Assembly (NCBI GenBank): GCA_947463125.1
Contig: CANHQZ010000001.1
Coordinates: forward strand, 1-64,000
From: Flavobacteriales bacterium
Lineage (GTDB): Bacteria > Bacteroidota > Bacteroidia > NS11-12g > UBA955
DNA: 64,000 nt
Direction of reading: 5' to 3'
Part shown: positions 51,118-59,897 of the stretch, piece by piece
Layout: every line of letters begins with the position of its first letter
Position numbering within the stretch: the stretch's first letter is position 1
The notes under the pieces: generated by a model
The model's input: only the letters and a program-made list of their open reading frames with translations
Told to the model about the DNA's origin: nothing
The model's database searches: none
Program-made: the position numbers and the translations under genes

Positions 51118-52298
51118 TCCAGAGGCTGATTTTGCAGCCACTGGTGGTTGCTCATTTGTTTAAGAATGGCAGCGATATCACCACGGGCTGTTACCAGTTC
51201 GTCACGCACCTTGTCCTTAACTACCAGATCTGCAGTGAATTTGTTGCCTTTCTCAATGTACTGAGCCATTTGCCTGCCTATAATTTTAACAAGTTTGTAG
51301 TGTTGCAAATCCGCCATATCCATGTCATACAGGGTTTTGTCCGTAATTTCATGCAGTGAATTACAACCGTGAAGCGGTTCCGGAAAAGGGCAGTCAGGTA
51401 TTTTTTTAATAGAATGGCTGTCAAAGGAAATCTGGAAACGGCGATAATCTATAAGATCCCTGAATCGGGGCGAGCGCAGCAGATCTGTCTGCATATCGGA
51501 AGCATCCTGACCCATTTCTGTCATCAGCCAGTTTAGCCAAAACGCAATATCGAGCCCTTTCGGGTTTTTTAATTTCTCCGGATTGACAAACTGAGGCGAT
51601 ATACCCGTACCCAGACTGATAACGGTTATTTTACCGTACTGATAATCCGCATTGCCACTGTAGTTCAGGGCCTCAATAATGGCAGCGCTGGAAGGGTTAT
51701 TATAGGTGGTGGTGCCTCCATCTACAAAACGCTCAAGCGGGGCAAAATAGGTGGGCGCCGACATAGATGCCTCTATGGCCGCGCGGAGCAATACTTCTGC
51801 GTAGGTTCCGCTGCATTCATTTTCACCATTCTGAAAGGCTGTAAAGAAGGTTTCCTCACCGGCAGCCATATCCTTGGCCGTGATGAGCAGGTCTGTTTGG
51901 TGCTTCAATACCGCATCTTTCAGCGTCATATCCCTAAATATCTCAGCGGCAAAGCGTCTGAATGCCTTTTTTGTAAACCGAGGCGGATTAAAAAACCGGT
52001 TTCCAAGAAACAGCGGACTAAATACATCTGCGGCCATATTATCATATTGCTTTTCTATTTCGTCGGCAGTATGACCGGTAGCAATCAATGCTGCAATAAT
52101 GGCACCAGTAGAGGTACCGGCCACCATATCAAAAAGCTGATAGGCCGGCAAACCGGTAAGTTTTTCAAGGGATTTCAGCAATTGTATGCTCAATGCACCC
52201 CGCATACCACCGCCATCCAGGCACAGAACCAACTTATTGTCGGCCGGCACCCTGATTTTTTGTTTCGCATCTTTCATTTTTGGTTGCTTTACTTTCAT
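51114..52298 (-). CDS. patatin-like phospholipase
   Basis: A 394-aa patatin-family lipid acyl hydrolase. The oxyanion-hole motif is LDGGGMRGALS, the nucleophile elbow is AGTSTGAIIA, and the catalytic Asp is in FVDGGTTTYNNP. The N-terminus is lysine-rich without a signal peptide, so it should be cytoplasmic. Patatins release fatty acids from membrane lipids. Patatin-like enzymes also occur in anti-phage operons as effectors, but no cyclase or sensor is adjacent and housekeeping genes surround it. The ATG at 52298 has TAAATTAG exactly 4 nt upstream. Confidence 0.9.
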   Translation of the reverse strand: MKVKQPKMKDAKQKIRVPADNKLVLCLDGGGMRGALSIQLLKSLEKLTGLPAYQLFDMVAGTSTGAIIAALIATGHTADEIEKQYDNMAADVFSPLFLGNRFFNPPRFTKKAFRRFAAEIFRDMTLKDAVLKHQTDLLITAKDMAAGEETFFTAFQNGENECSGTYAEVLLRAAIEASMSAPTYFAPLERFVDGGTTTYNNPSSAAIIEALNYSGNADYQYGKITVISLGTGISPQFVNPEKLKNPKGLDIAFWLNWLMTEMGQDASDMQTDLLRSPRFRDLIDYRRFQISFDSHSIKKIPDCPFPEPLHGCNSLHEITDKTLYDMDMADLQHYKLVKIIGRQMAQYIEKGNKFTADLVVKDKVRDELVTARGDIAAILKQMSNHQWLQNQPLD

Positions 52299-52302
52299 TT
52301 CG

Positions 52303-52310
52303 CTAATTTA
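52303..52310 (-). promoter_or_regulatory. -7-like element of the patatin gene
   Basis: TAAATTAG (52310 to 52303), one mismatch from TAnnTTTG, then CGAA and the ATG: 4-nt spacer. Confidence 0.35.
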
Positions 52311-52367
52311 ATTTGTTTTTGTAATTTTTTCTACTATTTTTACATAAATTTTTTAATCTTGTGGATT

Positions 52368-52476
52368 CCTGATGATTGAAATCAGGTAAAAAACCACAGA
52401 TTAAAATACCTAAAAGAGAGGCCCGGCTGCAGATTTAGGGTGAAAGGAGGGTTCCCCTAATCTGCGGGGTCTCTTC
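52368..52476 (+). ncRNA. candidate structured RNA upstream of lpdA
   Basis: Two hairpins in the patatin-lpdA gap. The first is CCTGAT (52368-52373) with ATCAGG (52381-52386). The second is compound: an outer stem pairs 416-424 with 467-475, and an inner stem pairs GCAGATTTAGGG (52429-52440) with CCCTAATCTGC (52455-52465), 11 pairs with one bulge, closing a 14-nt loop that contains GGAGG. TTCATTTTT follows. A -7-like TAATCTTG lies just upstream near 52354. It could be a small RNA, or a 5' leader or readthrough hairpin. I do not recognise a known RNA class. Strand is assumed. Confidence 0.4.
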
Positions 52477-52537
52477 ATTTTTGAGAAAGTCAAAAAGGTT
52501 GATTCAGATAATCTCGTCGGCAAAAAACAAATTCCCG

Positions 52538-52545
52538 TATTTTTG
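52538..52545 (+). promoter_or_regulatory. -7 element of lpdA
   Basis: TATTTTTG, a perfect TAnnTTTG, 19 nt before the ATG at 52565. It places the transcription start downstream of the two-hairpin element. Confidence 0.5.
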
Positions 52546-52564
52546 CAGTCAATATTCCATTCAC

Positions 52565-53950
52565 ATGAAATTTGATATTGCAGTTATCGGCAGCGGACCC
52601 GGCGGTTATGTAGCAGCCATCCGTGCCTCTCAGCTTGGCAAGAGTGTTGCCATTATTGAAAAATCTGAACTCGGTGGCGTATGCCTGAACTGGGGTTGTA
52701 TTCCCACAAAGGCCCTGCTGAAAAGCGCCCAGGTTTTTGATTATATCAACCACGCAAAAGATTACGGGATTACCGTTTCTTCGCATCAGGCCGATTTCGA
52801 AGGCATGGTGCAGCGCAGCCGCGGTGTTGCCGGAAACATGAGCAAGGGTGTAGAGTTTCTTATGAAGAAAAATAAAATCACCGTTATCAAAGGTGCAGGC
52901 AAACTGGCCGGTAAAGGTAAAATCTCGGTAACTGCCGACGGTAAAACCGAAACTGTGGAAGCAACAAATATTATACTTGCCACCGGTGCCCGCAGCCGCG
53001 AATTGCCCAATATTAAAATCGACGGCACACGGGTTCTCGGTTACCGTGAAGCCATGGTAATGCCCAAACAGCCCAAAGAATTGCTGATCATTGGAAGCGG
53101 CGCCATCGGGATGGAATTTGCCTATTTCTACCACACCATCGGCACCAAGGTTACTATCGTGGAATTCATGCCCCGCATTCTTCCCATCGAAGATGAAGAG
53201 GTGAGCAAAACCATGGCAATGACCTACAAAAAGCGTGGCATCGAAATTCTGACCGAAAGTAGTGTAGAGAAAGTGGATATTAAGGGTGAGCGCTGTGTAG
53301 TTACCGTAAAAACCAAATCCGGGGAACAAACCTTCGAAGTAGATAACGTATTGAGCGCAGCCGGTGTTCAAACCAACCTGGAAAACCTGGGCATGGAAGA
53401 AATGGGCGTAAAAACCGACAAAGGCAAAGTGGTGGTGGATGAATACTACCAGACCAGCGTACCCGGCGTATACGCCATCGGCGATATCGTTCCCGGTCCG
53501 GCCCTTGCCCACGTGGCCAGTGCCGAAGGCATTATTTGCGTAGAGTACATGTGTGGCGTCCACACCGAACCGCTAAATTATGGAAACATCCCCGGCTGTA
53601 CCTACACGCACCCCGAGGTGGCCAGCGTGGGCTTAACCGAGGCACAAGCCAAGGAAAAAGGCTACGATATCCGGGTGGGCAAATTCCCATTCAGCGCCAG
53701 CGGAAAAGCCAGTGCAGGCGGACACAAGGAAGGTTTTGTAAAAGTGATATTCGATAAAAAGTACGGAGAATGGCTGGGTTGCCACATGGTAGGCGAAGGC
53801 GTTACCGATATGATTATTGAAGCGGTGGTGGCCAGAAACCTGGAAACCACCGGCCATGAGATTATCAAGAGTGTGCACCCACACCCCACCATGAGCGAAG
53901 CGGTAATGGAAGCCGTAGCTCAGGCTTATGATGAGTGCATCCATCTCTAA
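52565..53950 (+). CDS. lpdA: dihydrolipoyl dehydrogenase (E3)
   Basis: A 461-aa flavoprotein disulfide reductase that reoxidises dihydrolipoamide in 2-oxoacid dehydrogenase and glycine-cleavage complexes. FAD motif GSGPGGYVAAIRA, redox pair C40-C45 in GGVCLNWGCIPTKALL, NAD motif GSGAIGMEFAYFY, and C-terminal HPHPTMSEAV with the catalytic base His are all present. The start is ATG 52565; the frame runs open to 52481 but the promoter lies between. It is a monocistronic unit ended by a strong terminator. Confidence 0.97.
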   Translation: MKFDIAVIGSGPGGYVAAIRASQLGKSVAIIEKSELGGVCLNWGCIPTKALLKSAQVFDYINHAKDYGITVSSHQADFEGMVQRSRGVAGNMSKGVEFLMKKNKITVIKGAGKLAGKGKISVTADGKTETVEATNIILATGARSRELPNIKIDGTRVLGYREAMVMPKQPKELLIIGSGAIGMEFAYFYHTIGTKVTIVEFMPRILPIEDEEVSKTMAMTYKKRGIEILTESSVEKVDIKGERCVVTVKTKSGEQTFEVDNVLSAAGVQTNLENLGMEEMGVKTDKGKVVVDEYYQTSVPGVYAIGDIVPGPALAHVASAEGIICVEYMCGVHTEPLNYGNIPGCTYTHPEVASVGLTEAQAKEKGYDIRVGKFPFSASGKASAGGHKEGFVKVIFDKKYGEWLGCHMVGEGVTDMIIEAVVARNLETTGHEIIKSVHPHPTMSEAVMEAVAQAYDECIHL

Positions 53951-53965
53951 TTAAATGATATGCAT

Positions 53966-53994
53966 AAAAAAAGCCCGGAAATCCGGGCTTTTTT
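53966..53994. terminator. bidirectional terminator between lpdA and the VWA gene
   Basis: AAAAAAGCCCGG, loop AAAT, CCGGGCTTTTTT: a perfect 12-bp stem flanked by A- and T-runs, placed between convergent stops at 53950 and 54013, so it can serve both genes. Confidence 0.93.
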
Positions 53995-54012
53995 ATTTAG
54001 AACAAAACACAT

Positions 54013-55962
54013 CTATCGCCTGAGCACAATGCGTTCTGCCACCCAGCCATTGGCCGTGGGGTACTTAACAAAATAGATTCCGGAACTGTAGTTACTCAAA
54101 TCGGGGGTAAGCACGTCGCCTTTTTTGCAGGAGAAACGCTGCAGCAACTTACCGCCAATGTCTGCAATAAAGACTTCCCTGATATCAGCCTGCACGTTAA
54201 TGGTTAAAGGCCCCACTGTGGGATTGGGGTAAATTTTCACCCAGGAAATGGCACCGTATCTTCCCCGTTCACGGAGAATGGCACTATCCCTGAAAGCGGC
54301 ACTGTCTTTAGCGCTCAGCTTCAATGCCAACATACTGTCAAGCTCACTAAATGGATCAGCGGTAACCCGTAGCGAATCCGTGTGATAAATGGCATTGGCA
54401 TCAAGGTACTTCTGGCAATCGGGCACAATTGAAAACTCCGAGGTTACGGCCAGCATTTCATCGAGCAGGCTGCGCACGGAATAAATATCGGTGCTGGGCT
54501 CAATATGGGGATTGCCTATGCCACTGTGGTTGGTAAGAAACAGGTATTTTCCATTGGTCTGCAAGGCGATATTGCGCAGCATAAACTCGGTAAATTTATC
54601 GGTGCCACTGCAGGCCACAGGCACAATGCGTATGCCTTTTGCGGCAGCCATAACAACATATTTCTGCAAGGTATCATAGGTCGGCTCATCGGGATGGCAG
54701 GGAGCGTCCAGCATCAGGAAAATGATACGGGCTCTGGCTGTACTGCTCCAGTTCATATTCAATACCGCCTGTTTCAGAGCCTGATCCAATGCTTCGGGAT
54801 AATCTCCGCCGCCGGTAGCCATCTGATCAAGAATAAAATTGTCGGTCACATGCGAATTGCTGCTGAAGGGCGAAATCCGGTAAACATATTCATCGCCCTG
54901 ATCACGGTAAAATACCGAACCCAGGCGCAAATTGATATCCTTATTGCGTATTGCAATGGTTTTAATGAAAGTATCCAGATCCATTTTCAGGTGGTAAATT
55001 TCATCGCCCATGCTGCCGGTAGCATCCACTACAAAAGCTACGTCCAGTTGGTCGGCCATGCTGCAGGGTCCGTCCATAATCCAGAAATTTATACCTTTTT
55101 CAAAAGGTTGAATTTTACCCAGATTCTCGGTTTTGCCAAATGCGGTAACTTCTGCAGTCAGGCGAACTTTAGATGCTTTCTCATCCATTTTGGCCCACAA
55201 TTCGGCTTTCCCGGTATTGTCGGTACGTGCGGACCAAATAACTGAAGCGCCTGATTTCAAAACAACTGCCGCATCCACAACCGGAACACCTGCAGGTGTT
55301 GTAACCTGAACTGTATATCGGTCGCCTCGGCTCACATTATTCTTGTATTTTCTGGCAAACGATTGAAAAATCCCTTCGTGAAAGTCAGACCACATTTTCC
55401 ATTTGCCGAAGTCGAGAATGTTGCCGGCTGTAAGCTTTCCGGCCGCACCGGATGATGCTACCGGGTAACCCGGCATTACACCTACAGAACCTGGCGACCT
55501 GCTTAACGCTTTATACATTGCGCCCGGAGGTGGTGTTTTGGAAGGAATACCGGTTCTAATCTCATAGGGCCGTGATTCATCGTCTGTGGTTGAGGGCGCG
55601 TGGGCAATTTCGTATCTGGCCCGTTTGGTAACGTCTGTTTCGACCCTGGTTTTGGAAACCATGGAAATATCTACCTTGTTTACCGAACCTTTAGCGGCTT
55701 CCATGCTGTTCAGTTCTGTGATATAACCGTCTGCAATGGCAAATATGCGGTTTTTACCTTCTTTGGTGGTGATATTGTATTTCCCGTCCGCACCCACATT
55801 GAAGTAACTGGTATCGCGGTTGTTTATCACCATGATTTTTACATTTTTCAATTTTGCACCGCTAACAGCTTCGCTTACACTGCCGTTGAAATAGGCCTGG
55901 GCGCTGACTTTCCAGGAAAACATCCCCAAAGCCAGTACCGGCATTACAAGTAGTTTTTTCAT
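54013..55962 (-). CDS. T9SS-exported von Willebrand A domain protein
   Basis: A ~649-aa secreted protein. The signal peptide KLLVMPVLALGMFSWKVSAQ is followed by a carboxypeptidase-regulatory-like beta domain (YFNGSVSEAVSGAKLKNVK) and, from about residue 310, a VWA domain with the MIDAS motif FVVDATGSMGDE (DxTxS variant), T- and D-residues in ATGGGDYPEALDQAL and LMLDAPCH. The last ~80 residues (KIYPNPTVGPLTINV to RIVLRR) are a T9SS type A sorting domain. It is probably a surface protein that binds a metal-dependent ligand. Starts at 55971 and 55977 are also possible. It is divergent from the MBL-fold gene. Confidence 0.87.
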   Translation of the reverse strand: MKKLLVMPVLALGMFSWKVSAQAYFNGSVSEAVSGAKLKNVKIMVINNRDTSYFNVGADGKYNITTKEGKNRIFAIADGYITELNSMEAAKGSVNKVDISMVSKTRVETDVTKRARYEIAHAPSTTDDESRPYEIRTGIPSKTPPPGAMYKALSRSPGSVGVMPGYPVASSGAAGKLTAGNILDFGKWKMWSDFHEGIFQSFARKYKNNVSRGDRYTVQVTTPAGVPVVDAAVVLKSGASVIWSARTDNTGKAELWAKMDEKASKVRLTAEVTAFGKTENLGKIQPFEKGINFWIMDGPCSMADQLDVAFVVDATGSMGDEIYHLKMDLDTFIKTIAIRNKDINLRLGSVFYRDQGDEYVYRISPFSSNSHVTDNFILDQMATGGGDYPEALDQALKQAVLNMNWSSTARARIIFLMLDAPCHPDEPTYDTLQKYVVMAAAKGIRIVPVACSGTDKFTEFMLRNIALQTNGKYLFLTNHSGIGNPHIEPSTDIYSVRSLLDEMLAVTSEFSIVPDCQKYLDANAIYHTDSLRVTADPFSELDSMLALKLSAKDSAAFRDSAILRERGRYGAISWVKIYPNPTVGPLTINVQADIREVFIADIGGKLLQRFSCKKGDVLTPDLSNYSSGIYFVKYPTANGWVAERIVLRR

Positions 55963-56029
55963 TGTTTCCATACCCATCAATACCTGAACCTAAGAAAAGG
56001 TAAATGCTGAATGTGTGCTAAGTTTATCC

Positions 56030-56037
56030 GAATTTTG
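56030..56037 (+). promoter_or_regulatory. -7-like element of the MBL-fold gene
   Basis: GAATTTTG, one mismatch from TAnnTTTG, then CCCC and the ATG: 4-nt spacer. Confidence 0.4.
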
Positions 56038-56041
56038 CCCC

Positions 56042-56674
56042 ATGCTTCAATATCAGCGTTTTGAGTTCAGTCCTTTTGCCGAAAATACCTATATCATCAC
56101 AGGAACAGACGGGCAATGCCTGATTGTGGATCCGGGATGCTATGGTGCCTCCGAAGAAATCCAATTAACAAACTATATTTCTGCAAATGGATTGACTCCG
56201 GTGGCGCTGCTGAATACCCACGCCCACATCGACCATATTTTTGGCAACTACTTTGTAAAAAACAAGTGGAATGTGCCCATGTACCTTAGCCAGCTTGATA
56301 TTCCCCTGTTTGAGCGCGCCGAAAGCATGGCAGCCCTGTGGAACCTAAAATACACCCCTTCTCCCCTGCCCGATGAAGATTTGCAGCCAGGAGAACTTAT
56401 GTTAGCTGGAATTACACTCGAAGTGAGGCATGTACCCGGCCACGCCCCCGGACATATGGTTTTCATCCACCACGAAAGCAAAACAGTGTTTTGCGGCGAC
56501 ACCCTTTTCCAGGGCAGCATAGGCAGAACAGACCTTCCCGGCGGCAATCACGAGTTGTTGCTGAAAAGTATCCGCGAACAGCTATTTACGCTGCCCGACG
56601 ACTACATGCTACTCAGCGGGCATGGTCCGGCCACATCGGTTGGTGAAGAGCGCGCCCACAATCCGTTTTTCTAA
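56042..56674 (+). CDS. MBL-fold metallo-hydrolase (glyoxalase II-like)
   Basis: A 210-aa metallo-beta-lactamase-fold hydrolase. The metal motif is THAHIDH (H60, H62, D64, H65), followed by VPGHAPGHMVF with the third His, CGDTLF with the bridging Asp, and LSGHGPAT with the last His. This is the layout of glyoxalase II and related thioester hydrolases; the exact substrate is not predictable. It is cytoplasmic. The ATG at 56042 is 4 nt behind GAATTTTG. menD starts 25 bp after its stop. Confidence 0.93.
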   Translation: MLQYQRFEFSPFAENTYIITGTDGQCLIVDPGCYGASEEIQLTNYISANGLTPVALLNTHAHIDHIFGNYFVKNKWNVPMYLSQLDIPLFERAESMAALWNLKYTPSPLPDEDLQPGELMLAGITLEVRHVPGHAPGHMVFIHHESKTVFCGDTLFQGSIGRTDLPGGNHELLLKSIREQLFTLPDDYMLLSGHGPATSVGEERAHNPFF

Positions 56675-56685
56675 AGCGGCAGTTG

Positions 56686-56693
56686 TACCTTTG
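56686..56693 (+). promoter_or_regulatory. -7 element of menD
   Basis: TACCTTTG, a perfect TAnnTTTG, 6 nt before TTG 56700. It supports that start over an upstream one inside the MBL-fold gene. Confidence 0.4.
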
Positions 56694-56699
56694 CCAGAC

Positions 56700-58256
56700 T
56701 TGTCTCACCTGCGCCATAACCTCGATGCGTTTGCCCATGCTTTCAAAGCACTTGGGATTCACCATATCGTTGTTTCTCCCGGCTCCCGAAATGCCCCCAT
56801 AGTAGCGGGATTCATACGTGTCGGCGGCTTTAGCATGTTGTCTGCGCCCGATGAGCGTGCTGCAGCCTTTATGGCATTGGGATCGGCTCAGGCTACGGGT
56901 AAACCTGCCGTGGTAATCTGCACCAGCGGAACAGCTGTTTTGAACCTCTATCCCGGCATTTGTGAAGCCTATTACCAGCGCATTCCCATTATTGCCATTT
57001 CGGCCGATAGGCCTGAAAACCTGATTGATCAGTGGGATGGACAAACCATCCATCAGAAAGATATTTTTGAAAAACACATTCTGCAGAGCTTTCATTTAAC
57101 CGCAGATGTTCATGAATCTGAAGCAGAGAAGGACCTGCTGAGCCATGCTGCAATGGCCGCCGCCGTCAGCACCGGCAAACCTTGCGGACCCGTGCACATC
57201 AATATCCCGCTGAAAGAGCCTATCTATGCAGATCTTGACGCTGCCGTGGAAACCTCTTTTGAATCGCCGGAATTACCTAAAGAAAATTCACATCAGGAAA
57301 TTTCGATTCCCGCTGAATGGCTGGATGCCGGCAAAATCCTGATTCTGGTGGGACAGAACAAGCCGGATGAAAACCTGAGAAATGTTTTGCGTTCTGTTTC
57401 CCAGGTATTCCCGGTACTGACCGATGTACTCAGCAATGCGCAATCCGAACACACGATTGGCTGCACGGAAAACATGGACATGCTATCGGATGTACACAGA
57501 CCTGAAATCCTCATTACCATGGGCATGGGTGTGGTAAGTAAAAACCTGAAAATGCAGTTGCGAAACCTGAATAATACTTCGCATTTTCATTTGGGCGACG
57601 GCGGTTTTACGGGTGATCCCTTCTTCACCCGGCCTGTTACCCTACAGGCGGATGCTGCAGCTGTTTTGGCCGATTGGATGGAACAATACAGGGGTGCGGC
57701 AGATTCTTACTTTTTGCGCGCCTGGAAAACGGTTTGCAATGAATTATACAATCAGGATACCGAATCCGCGATTGTTAGGAGCATACTGAAAAATATGCCT
57801 GAAGCTGCCTGCCTGCAGCTAGGAAACAGCATGGTTGTGCGTTATGCCAATGGTTGTGCCAAACTACCTAATACTGTTTTTGGAAACCGCGGTACCAGCG
57901 GCATAGACGGATCGGTTAGTACAGCCATAGGATATGCCTGGGCGAATCCTGAAAAACAAGTTTATTGCATAACCGGCGACATTGGATTTTTGTATGACAA
58001 AAACGCATGGTGGTGCAACCCTTTACCCAAAAACATACTGGTAATTATCGTCAACAATCGCGGCGGATTAATATTTGACCGCCTGCAGGGCCCTGAAAAA
58101 CTGCCCGAATTGCGCAATTTCGTGCACACCCCGCATCATTTGGATGCCAAAGCCATAGCTGAGCACTACAATGTTCTTTACAGCAGCTGTAATGGTGCTG
58201 ATTTTGATAGCAGTATGTTATCATTTACGGGTATTTTAGAGATATTTACAGCATGA
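56700..58256 (+). CDS. menD: menaquinone biosynthesis protein MenD (SEPHCHC synthase)
   Basis: A 518-aa thiamine-diphosphate enzyme that joins 2-oxoglutarate to isochorismate, the first committed step of menaquinone synthesis. It has VVSPGSRNAPI (25-35), ISADRPENLIDQWDGQTI, GPVHINIPLKEP and the ThDP/Mg motif from TGDIGFLYDKNAWW to IIVNNRGG. The open frame extends to 56622 without a good start. TTG 56700 lies 6 nt behind a perfect TACCTTTG and gives an N-terminus matching MenD. The oxidoreductase overlaps its stop by 4 nt. Other men genes are not in the window. Confidence 0.94.
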   Translation: MSHLRHNLDAFAHAFKALGIHHIVVSPGSRNAPIVAGFIRVGGFSMLSAPDERAAAFMALGSAQATGKPAVVICTSGTAVLNLYPGICEAYYQRIPIIAISADRPENLIDQWDGQTIHQKDIFEKHILQSFHLTADVHESEAEKDLLSHAAMAAAVSTGKPCGPVHINIPLKEPIYADLDAAVETSFESPELPKENSHQEISIPAEWLDAGKILILVGQNKPDENLRNVLRSVSQVFPVLTDVLSNAQSEHTIGCTENMDMLSDVHRPEILITMGMGVVSKNLKMQLRNLNNTSHFHLGDGGFTGDPFFTRPVTLQADAAAVLADWMEQYRGAADSYFLRAWKTVCNELYNQDTESAIVRSILKNMPEAACLQLGNSMVVRYANGCAKLPNTVFGNRGTSGIDGSVSTAIGYAWANPEKQVYCITGDIGFLYDKNAWWCNPLPKNILVIIVNNRGGLIFDRLQGPEKLPELRNFVHTPHHLDAKAIAEHYNVLYSSCNGADFDSSMLSFTGILEIFTA

Positions 58257-58894
58257 AAACTGCCATTATTGCTGGAGCTTCAGGTTTGGTGGGCTCGGCT
58301 TTGCTGCCGCTATTGCTGGACTCTGACGAGTATGAAAAAATCATTTCGGTGGGTAGAAAAAAACTCCCCATCGAACACCCCAAACTACAACAGATACAAT
58401 TACAAACTTTCGACCTGACTGCATTCAATACGCATTGTGACCATGCTTATTGCTGTCTGGGTACAACCATTCGAACGGCAGGCTCCAAAGAACAATTCAT
58501 AAAGGTAGATTATGATTACCCGATGGAGCTTGCAAAAACAGCCATTCGCAACGGTGCCGACACCTTTACTGTCATCACCGCCATCGCATCAGATGAAAAT
58601 TCAAGATGGTTTTACTCCCGCGTAAAAGGACAGCTGGAAAATAAACTCAGGCAAATGGGATTTCAAAACCTGAACATCGTAAGACCCTCCATGCTGCTGG
58701 GCCCCCGAAAGGAATTCAGGCTTGGTGAATGGATTAGCAAGCAGATAATGGTTTTGTTTTCATGGCTGATTCCTACCCAATACAAGGCTGTGAAAAACAG
58801 TGCCGTGGCCCGCTGTATGCTGAACGCATCCCTGATGCCCGCCAACGGACTACGGTACTTTGAAAACGCCGACATTCTGCGTTTCAATACGTAA
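58253..58894 (+). CDS. NAD(P)-binding Rossmann oxidoreductase (HTATIP2-like)
   Basis: A 213-aa short-chain dehydrogenase-like protein. The cofactor loop GASGLVGSALLP (8-19) and CCLGTTIRTAGSKEQF resemble the atypical TIP30/HTATIP2 and YbjT-type family; FYSRVKG supplies the Tyr-x3-Lys pair. The substrate is unknown. Its ATG overlaps the menD stop by 4 nt, suggesting co-expression. The last 11 bases overlap the outer-membrane gene on the other strand. Confidence 0.87.
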   Translation: MKTAIIAGASGLVGSALLPLLLDSDEYEKIISVGRKKLPIEHPKLQQIQLQTFDLTAFNTHCDHAYCCLGTTIRTAGSKEQFIKVDYDYPMELAKTAIRNGADTFTVITAIASDENSRWFYSRVKGQLENKLRQMGFQNLNIVRPSMLLGPRKEFRLGEWISKQIMVLFSWLIPTQYKAVKNSAVARCMLNASLMPANGLRYFENADILRFNT

Positions 58895-59426
58895 AGCATA
58901 AACCGGCCCGCAGCCCAATCATGGTTTTGAAATCAGCGCCGAGCCGCTGGTGGTGGGCTACATCTGCAAACAAACCCAGCGATTTACCCAGTATTAAGGT
59001 TTGCCGCAGCCCTACCGAAACATCAGCATGTATTTTTTGGTATCCCAGACTGGTAAAATCGGGCACATAACAGGCCGCGTAGCCCCCGGCAATGCTCACA
59101 TCATACCTGGATTTTTTCACTCCCATCGCTACCAAAGGCGACCAAAACAGTTGACCTTGCAACCTTCCGTAAGGTGCAACGCCCCAAACACTGTTACTGG
59201 CTATATTTTCTCGAAATTCACCCGCAGACACGGAAATTCCGGCTTGCAGCGCAGGCCTGAGGTTCTTGGAAAGCATCAATACCAGTCCCCTTCCCCAGCC
59301 ATCACCTTTTATTTCACTGTTGTTGAGTTTTTCCCAGGTAAAATTGCTGTACTCCGCACCGGCGCTGAGGGTTTGGGCGGAAAGACGCCCCAGACCAAGA
59401 AAAAAAAGCAGCAACAAAAGGCGCAT
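58884..59426 (-). CDS. small outer-membrane beta-barrel-like protein
   Basis: A 180-aa protein with a signal peptide (RLLLLLFFLGLGRLSAQ). The mature part has alternating aromatic/polar strands with turns (LSAGAEYSNFTWEKL, YDVSIAGGYAACY, HADVSVGLRQTLILG) and ends GLRAGLCFTY, an aromatic C-terminus typical of barrel proteins. I do not recognise a family. The ATG at 59426 is 6 nt behind TACCTTCG, placed in the 18-bp gap after smpB. Confidence 0.75.
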   Translation of the reverse strand: MRLLLLLFFLGLGRLSAQTLSAGAEYSNFTWEKLNNSEIKGDGWGRGLVLMLSKNLRPALQAGISVSAGEFRENIASNSVWGVAPYGRLQGQLFWSPLVAMGVKKSRYDVSIAGGYAACYVPDFTSLGYQKIHADVSVGLRQTLILGKSLGLFADVAHHQRLGADFKTMIGLRAGLCFTY

Positions 59427-59432
59427 GATACA

Positions 59433-59440
59433 CGAAGGTA
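59433..59440 (-). promoter_or_regulatory. -7-like element of the 180-aa outer-membrane gene
   Basis: TACCTTCG (59440 to 59433), one mismatch from TAnnTTTG, 6 nt before the ATG. Confidence 0.35.
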
Positions 59441-59444
59441 ATAA

Positions 59445-59897
59445 TTAATGCTTGAATCGGGCAATCTCGCGCTCCACATCCTTGGTTTTCAGATCTTCAC
59501 GCTTGTCATGCATTTTCTTACCCGCACCTACTCCCAGTTCCAGTTTAAATAAACCCTTTTCATTCTCAAACAACCGGATAGGGAAAGCTGCAATGCCTAC
59601 ATTTTTTAAAGCTACCCCAATTTTCTTCAGTTCTTTTTGTGTAAGAAGCAATTTACGGTCCCGCAGCGGCTCATGCTGCCCAAAGCTACCCTGGGCAAAG
59701 GGAGAAATATGCAGATTTCTCAGCCAAAGCTCGCCGGAATCCATTACTGCGTATGCGTCTCCCATATTCACGTTGCCTGCACGGATGCTCTTTACCTCAG
59801 TGCCCAGCAACATCAGACCGGCAGTATACTTTGCATCTGCATGGTAGTTGAAACCGGCCTTTCGGTTAAGAATTTCTATTTTGGGTTTCTTAGCCAC
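59445..59897 (-). CDS. smpB: SsrA-binding protein
   Basis: A 150-aa SmpB, partner of tmRNA in trans-translation that rescues stalled ribosomes. NRKAGFNYH, the GTEVKSIRAGNVNMGDAYA block and the C-terminal KKMHDKREDLKTKDVEREIA with the ribosome-inserting tail are canonical. The tmRNA gene (ssrA) is not in the window. Its start overlaps the thioesterase gene by 8 nt. Confidence 0.97.
   Translation of the reverse strand: MAKKPKIEILNRKAGFNYHADAKYTAGLMLLGTEVKSIRAGNVNMGDAYAVMDSGELWLRNLHISPFAQGSFGQHEPLRDRKLLLTQKELKKIGVALKNVGIAAFPIRLFENEKGLFKLELGVGAGKKMHDKREDLKTKDVEREIARFKH

Noticed and set aside
51114-52298. Patatin as part of an anti-phage (CBASS-like) system
   Set aside because: No cyclic-nucleotide synthase, sensor or accessory gene is adjacent; neighbours are typA and lpdA.
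52416-52476. Signal-recognition-particle RNA, RNase P RNA or tmRNA
   Set aside because: Diagnostic motifs (for example GGAAGGAAGCA or GAGGAAAGTCC) are absent.
52490-53563. 357-aa minus-strand frame opposite lpdA
   Set aside because: Long but fully antisense to a canonical enzyme, with low-complexity H/F/G-rich sequence and no family likeness.
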